Assembly (NCBI RefSeq): GCF_028640845.1
Contig: NC_080539.1
Coordinates: 369,441,233-369,505,232 of the forward strand
DNA length: 64,000 bases
Origin: Ahaetulla prasina
Taxonomy: Eukaryota; Chordata; Lepidosauria; Squamata; Colubridae
Direction: 5' to 3'
The notes under the pieces were generated by a model that had not been told where the DNA came from, did no database searches, and saw nothing but the letters and a program-made list of their open reading frames with translations. Position 1 is the first letter of the stretch; each line of letters opens with the position of its first letter. A program made the position numbers and the translations under genes. This document shows, one piece after another, positions 54,855 through 63,998 of this stretch.

Positions 54855-55680
54855 AATAGAATAGAATTTTTTATTGGCCAAGTGTGATTGGACACACAAG
54901 GAATTTATCTTTGGTGCATACGCTCTCAGTGTACGTAAAAGAAAAGATACGTTCATCAAGAATCATAAGGAACAACACTTAATGATAGTCATTGGGTACA
55001 AATAAGCAATCAGGAAGCAATCAATATCAGTATAAACCGTAAGGATACAAGCAACGAATTACAGTCATAAGTGGAAGGAGATGGGTGATGGGAATGATGA
55101 AAAGATTAATAGTAGTGCAGATTTAGTCAATAGTTTGACAGTGTTGAGGGAATTATTGGTTTAGCAGAGTGATGGCGTTTGGGAAAAAACTGTTCTTGTG
55201 TCTAGTTGTTCTGTTGTGCAGTGCTCTATAGCGTCGTTTTGAGGGTAGGAGTTGAAACAGTTTATGTCCAGGATGCGAGGGGTCTGTAAATATTTTCACG
55301 GCCCTCTTCTTGATTCGTGCAGTATACAGGTCCTCAATGGAAGGCAGGTTGGTAGCAATTATTTTTTCTGCAGTTCTAATTATCTTCTGAAGTCTGTGTC
55401 TTTCTTGTTGGGTTGCAGAACCGAACCAGACAGTTATAGAGGTGCAGATGATAGACTCAATAATTCCTCTGTAGAACTGGATCAGTAGCTCCTTGGGCAG
55501 TTGGAGCTTTCTGAGTTGGTGCAGAAAGAACATTCTTTGTTGTCCTTTTTTGATGATGTTTTTGATGTTAGCTGTCCACTTTAGATCTTGCGATATGATA
55601 GAACCTAGAAATTTAAAGGTTTCTACTGTTGATACTGTGTTGTCTAGTATTGTGAGAGGTGGAAGTATGGAAGATATTTG
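54855..55680 (-). repeat. CR1 LINE (snake type) 3' part
   Basis: The 3' end at left is 'attggccaagtgtgattgg'. A 228-codon frame (55153-55839) gives the RT tail up to about 55680; the rest of that frame is Penelope sequence. Confidence 0.88.
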
Positions 55681-55734
55681 AGGAGGAAGGGAAATTGTGT
55701 TGGTGGTCCTTTCTCCTTGATCAATGTGAGAAGC

Positions 55735-56098
55735 AGAATGTCTATGGAGAGTCTCAGTCATCCAGGTCTCGATGGTCCTAAAGGTCCTTTTTTTTTTTCC
55801 AAGAGGCAACTGGAGTTTCTGGTTTTTCTTCGAAGACATTTCGCTTCTCCTCCAAGAAGCTTCTTCAGCTCTGACTGGATGGTGGGGAACGGAAGGATTT
55901 ATATTCCTTGCAGACAGCTGGTCATTTGCATCCTTTTTAGAGAGTTGTTGAGCCCACTTGGAGGTTTGTCTGTGTCCTCAGAGTCACCAGAGTGGCGCAA
56001 ATGGGTGTGGAGCCTTCTTGGCTGCAGGATGTTTTCTGGACTGGGTCCCTTCCCTGTTGAAGACAGGCGCAGGCTCTTGGGGATGAATCTGCGTTCGC
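55735..56098. repeat. Penelope-like terminal fragment
   Basis: Matches the left flank of the element at 7321-7900 ('ctcagtcatccaggtc', 'agaagcttcttcagctctga', 'gcagacagctggtcatttgc'). Confidence 0.75.
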
Positions 56099-57180
56099 TG
56101 CTGATTCAGTTCTACAGAGGAATTATTGAGTCTGTCATTTGCACCTCTATAACTGTCATTTGTCATTTATTTATTTATTTATTTATTTATTTTATTAATC
56201 ATACTTTTATACCGCACCATCTCCCATAGGACTCAGGGCGGTTCACAGGCATATTAAAAAACAATATAATAAATAAGCATTAAAAACCCAATTAAAACTA
56301 AATATTATCATAGCCAAATCACTAAAAATGATAAAAACCCATTAAAAACCCTTAAAATTTAGTTAAAACATTTTATTCCAGGCTGTCAGCTGAAATAATA
56401 GAGTCTTCAGTTCACGTCTGAAGGTCCGGAGGTCGGGAGTTGTCGTAATCCGGAGGAAGCTCGTTCCACAGGGCTGGTGCACAGCAGAAGACCTCTGGTC
56501 GCCAACCTACATTGTTTGGTCGACGGCACCCTGAGGAGGTCCACTCTGTGGGAGCGCACGGGTCGTTGGGAGGCAATCGGTGGCACAAGGCGGTCTCGAA
56601 GGTATCCCCATCCTAAGCCATTTGTATCTCTATAACTGTCTGGTTTGGTTCTGCAACCCAACAAGACAGACACAGATTTCAGAGGATCATTAGAACTGCA
56701 GAAAAAACAATGGCTACCAACCTGCCTTCCATTGAGGACCTGTATGCTGCACAAGTCAAAAAGAGGGCTGTGAAAATATCTACAGATCCCTCGCATCCAG
56801 GACATAAACTGTTTCAACTCCTACCCTCAAAACGACACTACAGAGCACTGCACACCAGAACAACTAGACACAAGAACAGTTTTTTCCCGAAGGCCATCAC
56901 TCTGCTAAACAAATAATTCCCTCAACACTGTCAAACTATTTACTGAATCTGCACTACTATTAATCTTCTCATCGTTCCCATCACCCCCATCTCCTTCCAC
57001 TTATGACCGTATGACTGTAACTTTGTTGCTGGCAATCCTTATGATTTATATTGATATACTGACCATCATTTGTGTTGTAAATGTTGTACCTTGATGAAGG
57101 TATCTTGTCTTTTAGGTACACTGAGAGCATATGCACCAAGACAAATTCCTTGTGTGTCCAATCACACTTGGCCAATAAAG
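56099..57180 (+). repeat. CR1 LINE (snake type) split by an L2
   Basis: CR1 parts are 56099-56160 and about 56615-57180 (frame 56710-56916). The break is marked by a ~22-bp duplicated CR1 word (cctctataactgtc region), as expected for LINE insertion. Confidence 0.85.
56162..56622 (-). repeat. L2-like LINE 3' fragment
   Basis: 3' end 'ataccgcaccatctcccata' and diverged RT-tail coding with stops. (TTTA)n tail at 56166-56195. Confidence 0.8.
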
Positions 57181-57262
57181 GATTCTATTCTATTCTATTC
57201 TATTCTATTCTATTCTATTCTATTCTATTCTATTCTATTCTATTCTATTCTATTCTATTCTG
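57181..57262. repeat. (ATTCT)n microsatellite
   Basis: About sixteen ATTCT units forming the tail of the preceding CR1. Confidence 0.95.
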
Positions 57263-57490
57263 GATCTCAAACAGAAGCGCAAAGGTTTCCTGCGATTTTA
57301 GATAAACCTCCAAAGCACCACAATGACCCTCTCAAAGGATGCAAATGACCGGCGGTTGCAAGGAGTAGAAATCCTTCCATTCTCCACTATCCAGTCAGAG
57401 CTGAAGAAGCTTCTTGGATGAGAAGCGAAACGTCTTCAAAGAAAAACCAGAAAGTCCAATTGCCCCTTGGAAAAAACACCTTTTGGGGAC
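57263..57490. repeat. Penelope-like terminal fragment
   Basis: Matches the right flank of 7321-7900: 'tgaccctctcaaaggatgca' and 'agaagcgaaacgtcttcaaa'. Confidence 0.75.
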
Positions 57491-57527
57491 ATGAGAAGCA
57501 GATGGCAACATTAAAATTATACAAATT

Positions 57528-57640
57528 CAATGTTTCTGAACCTTAGGAACTTTAAGGTGCATCGACCTCAACGTGCTGGCTGGGGAATTCTGGGAGTTGA
57601 AGTCCATGCATCTTCAAGTTGCCACGGTTGAGAAACACCA
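57528..57640. repeat. hAT-type family fragment
   Basis: 'gtttctgaaccttaggaact' to 'ccacggttgagaaacacc'. It ends about 27 bp before the exon 8 acceptor. Confidence 0.7.
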
Positions 57641-57667
57641 TAAATTACCTCTCTTTTTTGTCTCTAG

Positions 57668-57853
57668 TCCCGCCTTCCCCTCTGTCCATCCTCGTGTCTT
57701 CGGCAGGGGACCACTCCCTCCTCTTACAGTGGTCTCTTCCCAGCAACCCAAAGATGGACTTTGTTCTGGAGTGGAACAAACTGCCTGAGAAGGAAGGGGG
57801 AGACCCATACTGGCAGTATCAGCCGGAGAATGTCAACCATACGGTCATTACTG
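57668..57853 (+). CDS. CSF3R: CSF3R-like exon 8: first half of FNIII domain D4
   Basis: The acceptor is 'tcttttttgtctctag' and the donor is 'gtgagt'. Phase 1 in and out. V-P-P-S-P-L-S-I-L-V opens the domain; H-S-L-L-L-Q-W-S-L-P and D-F-V-L-E-W are the conserved B and C strands (W and L-E-W). Ends P-E-N-V-N-H-T-V-I-T-G, with a glycosylation site N-H-T. The following exon must supply strands E-G. Confidence 0.93.
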
Positions 57854-57904
57854 GTGAGTGTGGTTGATGATGGTGAGGCTGGAGGCAGAAAAAGAAGTTG
57901 TTAA

Positions 57905-59260
57905 AGCAACAAAGGGGCATAGTGAGAGAAAAAGGGAGGGAGGGAGGGAGCAAGGAGGGAGGAGGAGGAGGAAAGGGAGGGAGGGAAGGGAGAGGAGAGG
58001 AGGGAGAGAGAGAAGAATGAGGGAAGGAAGGGAGGAAGAAGAGGATGAGATAGGGAAGGTGGGAGGGAGGAAATGAGGAGGGAGGAAAGGAAGGAAGGAG
58101 AGAGAAGGGAGGAGGGACAGAGGAAGTAAGACGGAAAGGAGGAAAGGAGGGAGGAGGAAGAAGGAAGGAAGGAGAGAGACAGAAGGGTGGGAGGGAGGGA
58201 CAGAGGGATGGAGGGCGGAAGAAAGAAGGAAAAGAGGAAAGAAGGAGGGAGGAAGGGAACGAGGGAGGGAGAGAGGAAGGAAGGAGGGAGAGAAGGGTGG
58301 AGGGAAGGACAGAGGGATGGAAGGAGGAAGTAAGATGGAAAGGAAGAAAGAAGGAGGGAGGGAAGGAAGGAGAGAGAAGGGTGGGAGGGAAGGACAGGGA
58401 TGGAGGGAGGAAGAAGGAAAGGAGGAAAGGAGGAGGGAGGAAGGAAAGGAGGGAGGGAGGGAGGAAGGAAGGAAGGAGAGAGAGAAAGGTGGAGGGAAGG
58501 ACAGAGGGATGGAAGGAGGAAGTAAGATGGAAAGGAGGAAAGAAGGAAGGGAGGGAAGGAAGGAGAGAGAAGGGTGGGAGGGAAGGACAGGGATGGAGGA
58601 AGGAAGAAGGAAAGGAGGAAAGAAGGAGGGAGGAAGGGAAGGAGGGAGGAAGGGAGGAAGGAAGGAAGGAGAGAGAGAAAGGTGGAGGGAAGGACAGAGG
58701 GATGGAAGGAGGAAGTAAGATGGAAAGGAGGAAAGAAGGAAGGGAGGGAAGGAAGGAGAGAAGGGTGGGAGGGAAGGACAGGGAGGGAGGAAGGAAGAAG
58801 GAAAGGAGGAAAGAAGGAGGGAGGAAGGGAAGGAGGGAGGGAGGAAGGAAGGAAGGAGAGAGAGAAGGGTGGAGGGAAGGACAGAGGGATGGAAGGAGGA
58901 AGTAAGATGGAAAGGAGGAAAGAAGGAGGGAGGGAAGGAGAGAGACAGAAGGGTGGGAGGGAGGGACAGAGGAAGTAAGACAGAAAGGAGGAAAGAAGGA
59001 GGGAGGAAGGGAGGGAAGAAGGAAGGAAGGAAAGAGAGAGACAGAAGGGTGGGAGGGAGGGACAGAGGGATGGAGGGCGGAAGAAAGAAGGAAAAGAGGA
59101 AAGAAGGAGGGAGAGAGGAAGAAAGGGAGGGAGGGAGGAAAGGAATAAGAGGACATTCAAAAAGAAAGAGGGGATTGGGAAAATATCAGAGAGAAAGAAT
59201 TGCCACAAAGAAAGACAGAAGAGAGAAAAAGGAGGGTGGAAAAAAGAATGATGATGGGCG
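57905..59260. repeat. 1.35-kb polypurine (GGAA/GGGA) tract with ~190-bp higher-order repeat
   Basis: Plus strand nearly all purine. A phrase containing 'acagagggatggaaggagga' recurs at about 58310, 58503, 58692 and 58882, so the tract has a ~190-bp higher-order unit. The 445- and 468-codon serine/proline/phenylalanine frames on the minus strand are low-complexity artefacts. Confidence 0.92.
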
Positions 59261-59589
59261 AGAAAGAATGGATATGGCAAGATCCTACAGAGTTTTGGCA
59301 CTGCCAACTATTTGCAAGGCCCCTTTGGTGATAGAAAGCAGCTGCTTGGATGTCTTTGCAGCAGCTTGCATGGAGCGGTTCTCAAGGTCGTGTTGACCCA
59401 CTTTACAAGCCTCTCATGAATAGGAAATAGGAATGCATATCCTGGCTTGCAAGACTGAAGTAGACCCCTCTCACACCCCCATACACACCCCACGCCCCCC
59501 CCCGAACTTCCAACAATGCCCCCCCTTAGGATTTGGCACCCAGTCTTTCCAAGGCAGCCAGGAAATTACTATTGATCCTCTACTTACAC
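59261..59589. other. Intronic, no gene seen
   Basis: Unique sequence with a C-rich run (59466-59526). A frame after 'cccccccttag' at 59530 was examined as an exon and rejected. Confidence 0.4.
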
Positions 59590-59597
59590 GGCACATC

Positions 59598-59906
59598 CAG
59601 GCGGTGAAATACTCCCAGTTCGGACCGGATCGCTCGATCCGGTAACAATCTTGGCTGGTGGTTTGGAGAACCGGTAGCAATCGCGGTGCGAGACTCCACC
59701 TGTCCACCCCCTTGTCGTTACTTCCTGCTTTTAACCAGGAAGTAATGTGTTCTGTACCCTCTGCGCATGCGCAGGAAGATTTTGCGCATTCGCAGAGGGC
59801 GTGCGTGCGAATGGGACGCCCGTGTGGGCGTGCAAGAGAAACGAGCGCACACGGGCAGCGCGTGCACTTCCGAACCGGTAAGGAAGGTAAGTAGATTTCA
59901 CCCCTG
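59598..59906. mobile_element. hAT-type element with perfect 8-bp target duplication
   Basis: Starts CAGGCGGTGAAATAC and ends ...GATTTCACCCCTG, flanked by GGCACATC at 59590-59597 and 59907-59914. CpG-rich interior with 'ctctgcgcatgcgcagg' and its inverse. Confidence 0.9.
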
Positions 59907-59989
59907 GGCACATCATCAGAGAAAGCTCTCTTGAATCACACCCACAAGGCCCCCCTTCCTTTGTGAAAATGAGCCTTGCCAGAACCGAG

Positions 59990-61262
59990 GGGGCTCAATC
60001 GAAGGGAGATTTCCTGCAAGAAACTTCACGGTGAACTTCGCCGTGAGCTGCCAAAATGATCAGAGCAAAACAGACAAGGGAGGATAGAAAAACCAAACTA
60101 GACATAAGTAAGATGCCAAGATATTCGGAAATATTAGACAAACAGGAAAAACTTAAAAACGTTAAAGGAACAGGGAATATCGATAGATTGGTGGCCATAT
60201 TTACAATTGCAATCCAGATATAAGAAAGACATGGAAGAATTTGGAATGGATTTGGAACCAAACCAACTAGACAAATTATTGATAGGCCCAGAAGGAAAAT
60301 TAATATCTAAATTATATAAATACCTACTAAGAATTTGATAGAATGGAAGAGGTGGTGAAAGAACCAATGATTGCATGGGCAAAGAATATAGGGCACAATA
60401 TAGATTTAGATAATTGGGAATTAATCTGGACTAAAAATTTAAAATTAACCAAATCTACTGCTTACAAAGAAAATCAATATAAAATGCTTTACCGCTGGCA
60501 CCTAGCGCCAGATAGGTTGGCCAAAATATACTCGAACCTAAGTCCAAAGTGCTGGAAATGTAATTAACATCAAGGTACCTTCTTTCATGCCTGGTGGACT
60601 TGCCCCAAAGCGAAAAAGTACTGGATTAAGATCAGTGGTGAGATTCAAGTAATTCAACAACCGGTTCTCTGCCTTCATGATTTCTTCCAACAACCAGTTT
60701 GCCAAACTGCTCAGAAAGTTAACAACCGGTTCTCCCGAAGTGGTGCGAACTGGCTGAATCCCACCACTGATTAAGATACAGGGGTGGTTACAGGATATAA
60801 CAAAATGCCAAATTGAACTGAATCCAGAAACATTTCTTTGGGGAATGTTTAAGACAAAATTAGATAAAAAAAACAAGATACTTGATTTTGCACATTCTAA
60901 CAGCGGCAAGGATTGCGTTCGCGCAATATTGGAAACTTAGGAACATACCACCTGAGAGTCTGATTATCCAAAAAGTATATGACTGTGCAGAAATGGACAG
61001 GCTTACCATAGAACTACAAGAAAAAGAAGATTCAGAATACTATGCGGTCTGGGAAAACTGGTACACATGGACAATCAATAGAAATAGAAAACAATATATA
61101 TATATAAGGCTGTTGAAGATTAGATGTATATAATGCATATAGAAATTATATGGAAGGTAGATCCAAAATATACAATAATATCACAGCTCTGTTGAATATG
61201 TACAATTGTTATGAAAAAAACATGGTAATAAAAATAAAATTAAAAGAAAAGAAAAATCAAAC
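59990..61262 (+). repeat. L1-type LINE 3' part, interrupted by a hAT-type element
   Basis: Frames 60343-60567 and 60882-61133, with a gap, encode the C-terminal region of an L1 ORF2 (Y-K-M-L-Y-R-W-H-L-A-P, C-W-K-C-N, H-A-W-W-T-C-P). The 3' end is A-rich. Frameshifts and stops throughout. Confidence 0.85.
60633..60769. mobile_element. 137-bp hAT-type MITE with perfect 8-bp duplication
   Basis: Starts CAGTGGTGAGATTC, ends GAATCCCACCACTG, flanked by ATTAAGAT at 60625-60632 and 60770-60777. Removing it restores the L1 sequence. Confidence 0.92.
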
Positions 61263-61334
61263 GGCAGGGCCACAAATGTTTCTGTAATTGTTCACTTCTT
61301 CCTCCTCCTCTTCCTCCTCCTCCTCCTTCTCTAG

Positions 61335-61436
61335 AAGCCATCGATCCTGGGCATCTTTATGCCGTGAAGATCTTTGGACTCTTAGATGGACGTCTCATAG
61401 CCTTTGGTTCCGCTCAGGCTTACTCCAAGCAAATCG
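61335..61436 (+). CDS. CSF3R: CSF3R-like exon 9, copy A: second half of FNIII D4
   Basis: A 102-bp exon, phase 1 in and 1 out, with a (CTC)n/CTT pyrimidine tract and 'ctctag' before it and 'gtaagt' after. Encodes 34 residues: E-A-I-D-P-G-H-L-Y-A-V-K-I-F-G-L-L-D-G then the G strand with A-Y-S-K-Q-I. The D-P-G-x-L-Y-x-(V/I)-x-(I/V) pattern is the E-F strand of an FNIII domain, and A-Y-S matches CSF3R. Keeps its native upstream intron end next to an L1 3' end. Confidence 0.92.
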
Positions 61437-61502
61437 GTAAGTGGAGCCTGTGAGGCCTCCTGGGGGGGATATTCCTGGATTTGAGGGCTGGCTATTATTT
61501 AG

Positions 61503-61833
61503 TAGAGGGATGCGGTGGCTCAGTGGCTAAGACGCTGAGCTTGTCGATCGAAAGGTTGGCAGTTCAGCGGTTCGAATCCCTGGTGCTGCCGCATAACGGG
61601 ATGAGCTCCCGCCAACCTAGCAGTTCCAAAGCACGTAAAAAAATGCAAGTAGAAAAATAGGGACCACCTTTGGTTGGGAAGGTAACAGCGTTCCGTGCGC
61701 CTTTGGCATTGAGTCATGCCAGCCACATGACCATGGAAACGTCTTCGGACAGCGCTGGCTCTTCGGCTTTGAAACGGAGATGAGCACCGCCCCCTAGAGT
61801 CAGGAACGACTAGCACATATGTGTGAGGGGATG
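61503..61833 (+). repeat. tRNA-derived SINE, copy in unit A
   Basis: Head with A box 'gtggctcagtggctaag' and B box 'ggttcgaatcc', about 250-bp body, ending 'cacatatgtgtgagggga'. Confidence 0.8.
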
Positions 61834-61857
61834 TTGTGACTCATCCTCCTTCTCTAG

Positions 61858-61959
61858 AAGCCATCGATCCTGGGCATCTTTATGCCGTGAAGATCTTTGG
61901 ACTCTTAGATGGACGTCTCATAGCCTTTGGTTCCGCTCAGGCTTACTCCAAGCAAATCG
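61858..61959 (+). CDS. CSF3R: CSF3R-like exon 9, copy B (tandem duplicate)
   Basis: Identical to copy A over all 102 bp, same phases, acceptor 'tctctag' and donor 'gtaagc'. The duplicated segment begins only about 15 bp upstream of the exon, so the natural branch-point region is replaced by the end of a SINE and the first bases of an LTR (61830-61842). Whether it is spliced cannot be told from sequence. Confidence 0.75.
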
Positions 61960-62021
61960 GTAAGCGGAGCCTGTGAGGCCTCCTGGGGGGGATATTCCTG
62001 GATTTGAGGGCTGGCTATTAT

Positions 62022-62373
62022 TTAGTAGAGGGATGCGGTGGCTCAGTGGCTAAGACGCTGAGCTTGTCAATCGAAAGGTTGGCAGTTCAGCGGTTCGAAT
62101 CCCTGGTGCTGCCGCATAACGGGGTGAGCTCCCGTGACTTGTCCCAGCTTCTGCCAACCTAGCAGTTCCAAAGCACGTAAAAAAATGCAAGTAGAAAAAT
62201 AGGGACCACCTTTGGTTGGGAAGGTAAGAGCATTCCGTGCGCCTTTGGCATTGAGTCATGCTGGCCACATGACCACGGAGACGTCTTCGGACAGCGCTGG
62301 CTCTTCGGCTTTGAAACGGAGATGAGCACCGCCCCCTAGAGTCAGGAACGACTAGCACATATGTGTGAGGGGA
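62022..62373 (+). repeat. tRNA-derived SINE, copy in unit B
   Basis: Copy of 61503-61833, with the additional words 'gacttgtcccagcttct' in the body that unit A lacks. Confidence 0.8.
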
Positions 62374-62569
62374 TGTTGTGACTCGTCCTCCCTCCTCTCC
62401 TCAGCCGGGCCCCTCCCGTCTTCAACCAGGCCTTTTATCAGACTCCGAGTCTGATAATGAAGATGAAAGGTCTGTCATGACTCCAGCCCTGGCCTCATGC
62501 CTGGAGAGGATTCAAGGAGTGAAAGGAGAAGCCCAATAAACCTCACTCACACAGCGTGTGTTCCTTTGG
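62374..62569 (+). repeat. LTR fragment
   Basis: Starts TGTTGTGACTCG and matches the first ~190 bp of the LTR at 11896. It breaks at 'ggctcag|ccttccgtcc' into SINE sequence. Confidence 0.8.
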
Positions 62570-62778
62570 CTCAGCCTTCCGTCCTTCCGAGGTTGGTAAA
62601 ATGGGGACCCAAAATTGTTGGGGTTAAGAGGTTGACTCTGTAAACTGCTTAGAAAGGGCTGTAAAAGCACTGTGAAGCGGTATATAAGTCTAAGCGCTAT
62701 TGCTACTGCACCACCCATACAGAAAAAGGAGGTATCAGTAGGCTTGGAGTGACCTCAAATTATGGAGATGTACATGTA
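62570..62778 (+). repeat. Sauria-type SINE 3' part plus flank
   Basis: Nearly identical to 63463-63679, including non-SINE flank 'atggagatgtacatgtacga', which shows it belongs to a segmental duplication. Confidence 0.85.
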
Positions 62779-63118
62779 CGAATATTGGAAACTTAGGAAC
62801 ATACCACCAGAGAGTCTGATTATCCAAAAGTATATGATTGCGCAGAAATGGATAGGCTTACCATAGAATTACAAGAAAAAGAAGATTCAGAAATACTATG
62901 CGGTCTGGGAAAATTGGTACACATGGACAATTAATAGAAATAGAAAACAATATATATATAAGGCTATTGATGATTAGATGTATATAATGTATATAGAAAT
63001 TATATGGAAGGTAGATCCAAAATATACAATAATGTCACAGTTCTGTTGAATATGTACAATTGTTATAAAAAAAGTAATAAAAATAAAATTAAAAGAAAAG
63101 AAAAATCAAACGGCAGGG
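62779..63118 (+). repeat. L1 3' end, duplicated
   Basis: Copy of about 60929-61262 with small differences. Confidence 0.85.
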
Positions 63119-63177
63119 CCACAAATGTTTCTGTAATTGTTCACTTCTTCCTCCTCCTCTTCCTCCTCCTCCTCTAG

Positions 63178-63279
63178 AAGCCATCGACCCTGGGCATCTT
63201 TATGCCGTGAAGATATTTGGACTCTTAGATGGACTTCTCAGAGCCTTTGGTTCTGCTCAGGCCTACTCCAAGCAAATCG
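63178..63279 (+). CDS. CSF3R: CSF3R-like exon 9, copy C (diverged duplicate)
   Basis: 102 bp, phase 1-1, acceptor 'cctcctctag', donor 'gtaagt'. It differs from copies A and B at six positions: four silent, and two replacements in adjacent strands (the codon pair R-L-I becomes L-L-R). Reading frame and splice sites are intact. Its upstream L1 and pyrimidine tract are retained, so of the two extra copies this one looks the more usable. Confidence 0.8.
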
Positions 63280-63346
63280 GTAAGTGGAGCCTGTGAGGCC
63301 TCCTGGGGGGGATATTCCTGGATTTGAGGGCTGGCTATTATTTAGT

Positions 63347-63610
63347 AAGAAAGTGCACGATGGTGCAGTGGTTAGAGTGCAGTACTGCAGGCTACTTCTG
63401 CTGACTGCCGGCTGACTGCAATTTGGCAGTCTCAAATCTCATCAGGTTCAAGGTTGACTCAGCCTTCCGTCCTTCCGAGGTTGGTAAAATGGGGACCCAA
63501 AATTGTTGGGGTTAAGAGGTTGACTCTGTAAACTGCTTAGAAAGGGCTGTAAAAGCACTGTGAAGCGGTATATAAGTCTAAGCGCTATTGCTATTGCTAC
63601 TGCACCACCC
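63347..63610 (+). repeat. Sauria-type SINE
   Basis: Head 'gatggtgcagtggttagagt', body 'ttgactcagccttccgtcc', tail 'gcggtatataagtctaagcg'. Confidence 0.88.
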
Positions 63611-63706
63611 ATACAGAAAAAGGAGGTATCAGTAGGCTTGGAGTGACCTCAAATTATGGAGATGTACATGTACGAATATCTTTTATTTGCTACCATATTG
63701 TGAAGC

Positions 63707-63927
63707 AGAGGGGTCTCCAAAGTTGGCGACTTTAAGACTGGTGGACTTCAACTCCCAGAATTCCCCAGCCAGCATGGAGTATCTCGACCGCTGTGGGTAT
63801 TTACTTTGGATTCGTTTTTAGAGTTTTAAAATGGTTTTAGTGTTTTCATTGTAATATATTGGCTGGCGGAGGAATTCTGGGAGCTGAACTCCACAAGTCT
63901 TAAAGCGGCCAAAGTTGGAGACCCTCC
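63707..63927. repeat. hAT-type element, diverged
   Basis: From CAGAGGGGTCTCCAAAG to 'aaagttggagacc', with inverse internal blocks around 'aactcccagaattccccagc'. Confidence 0.75.
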
Positions 63928-63928
63928 C

Positions 63929-63998
<70 letters not shown>

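Noticed and set aside
57819..59307. 445- and 468-codon minus-strand frames rich in S, P, F and L
   Set aside because: They come from a polypurine/polypyrimidine tract; overlapping frames are equally open.
59523..59645. Possible receptor exon after 'cccccccttag'
   Set aside because: No FNIII pattern, no suitable donor and phase, and exon 8 joins exon 9 directly in phase 1.
25026..61436. Calling the gene IL27RA, which also lacks an Ig domain
   Set aside because: The D1 start fits either, but the linker, D2, D3 and D4 spacing patterns agree better with CSF3R; kept as the main alternative.
61503..61600. tRNA gene
   Set aside because: A and B boxes are present, but the body continues as a 330-bp SINE repeated at 62022, and the acceptor stem does not close.
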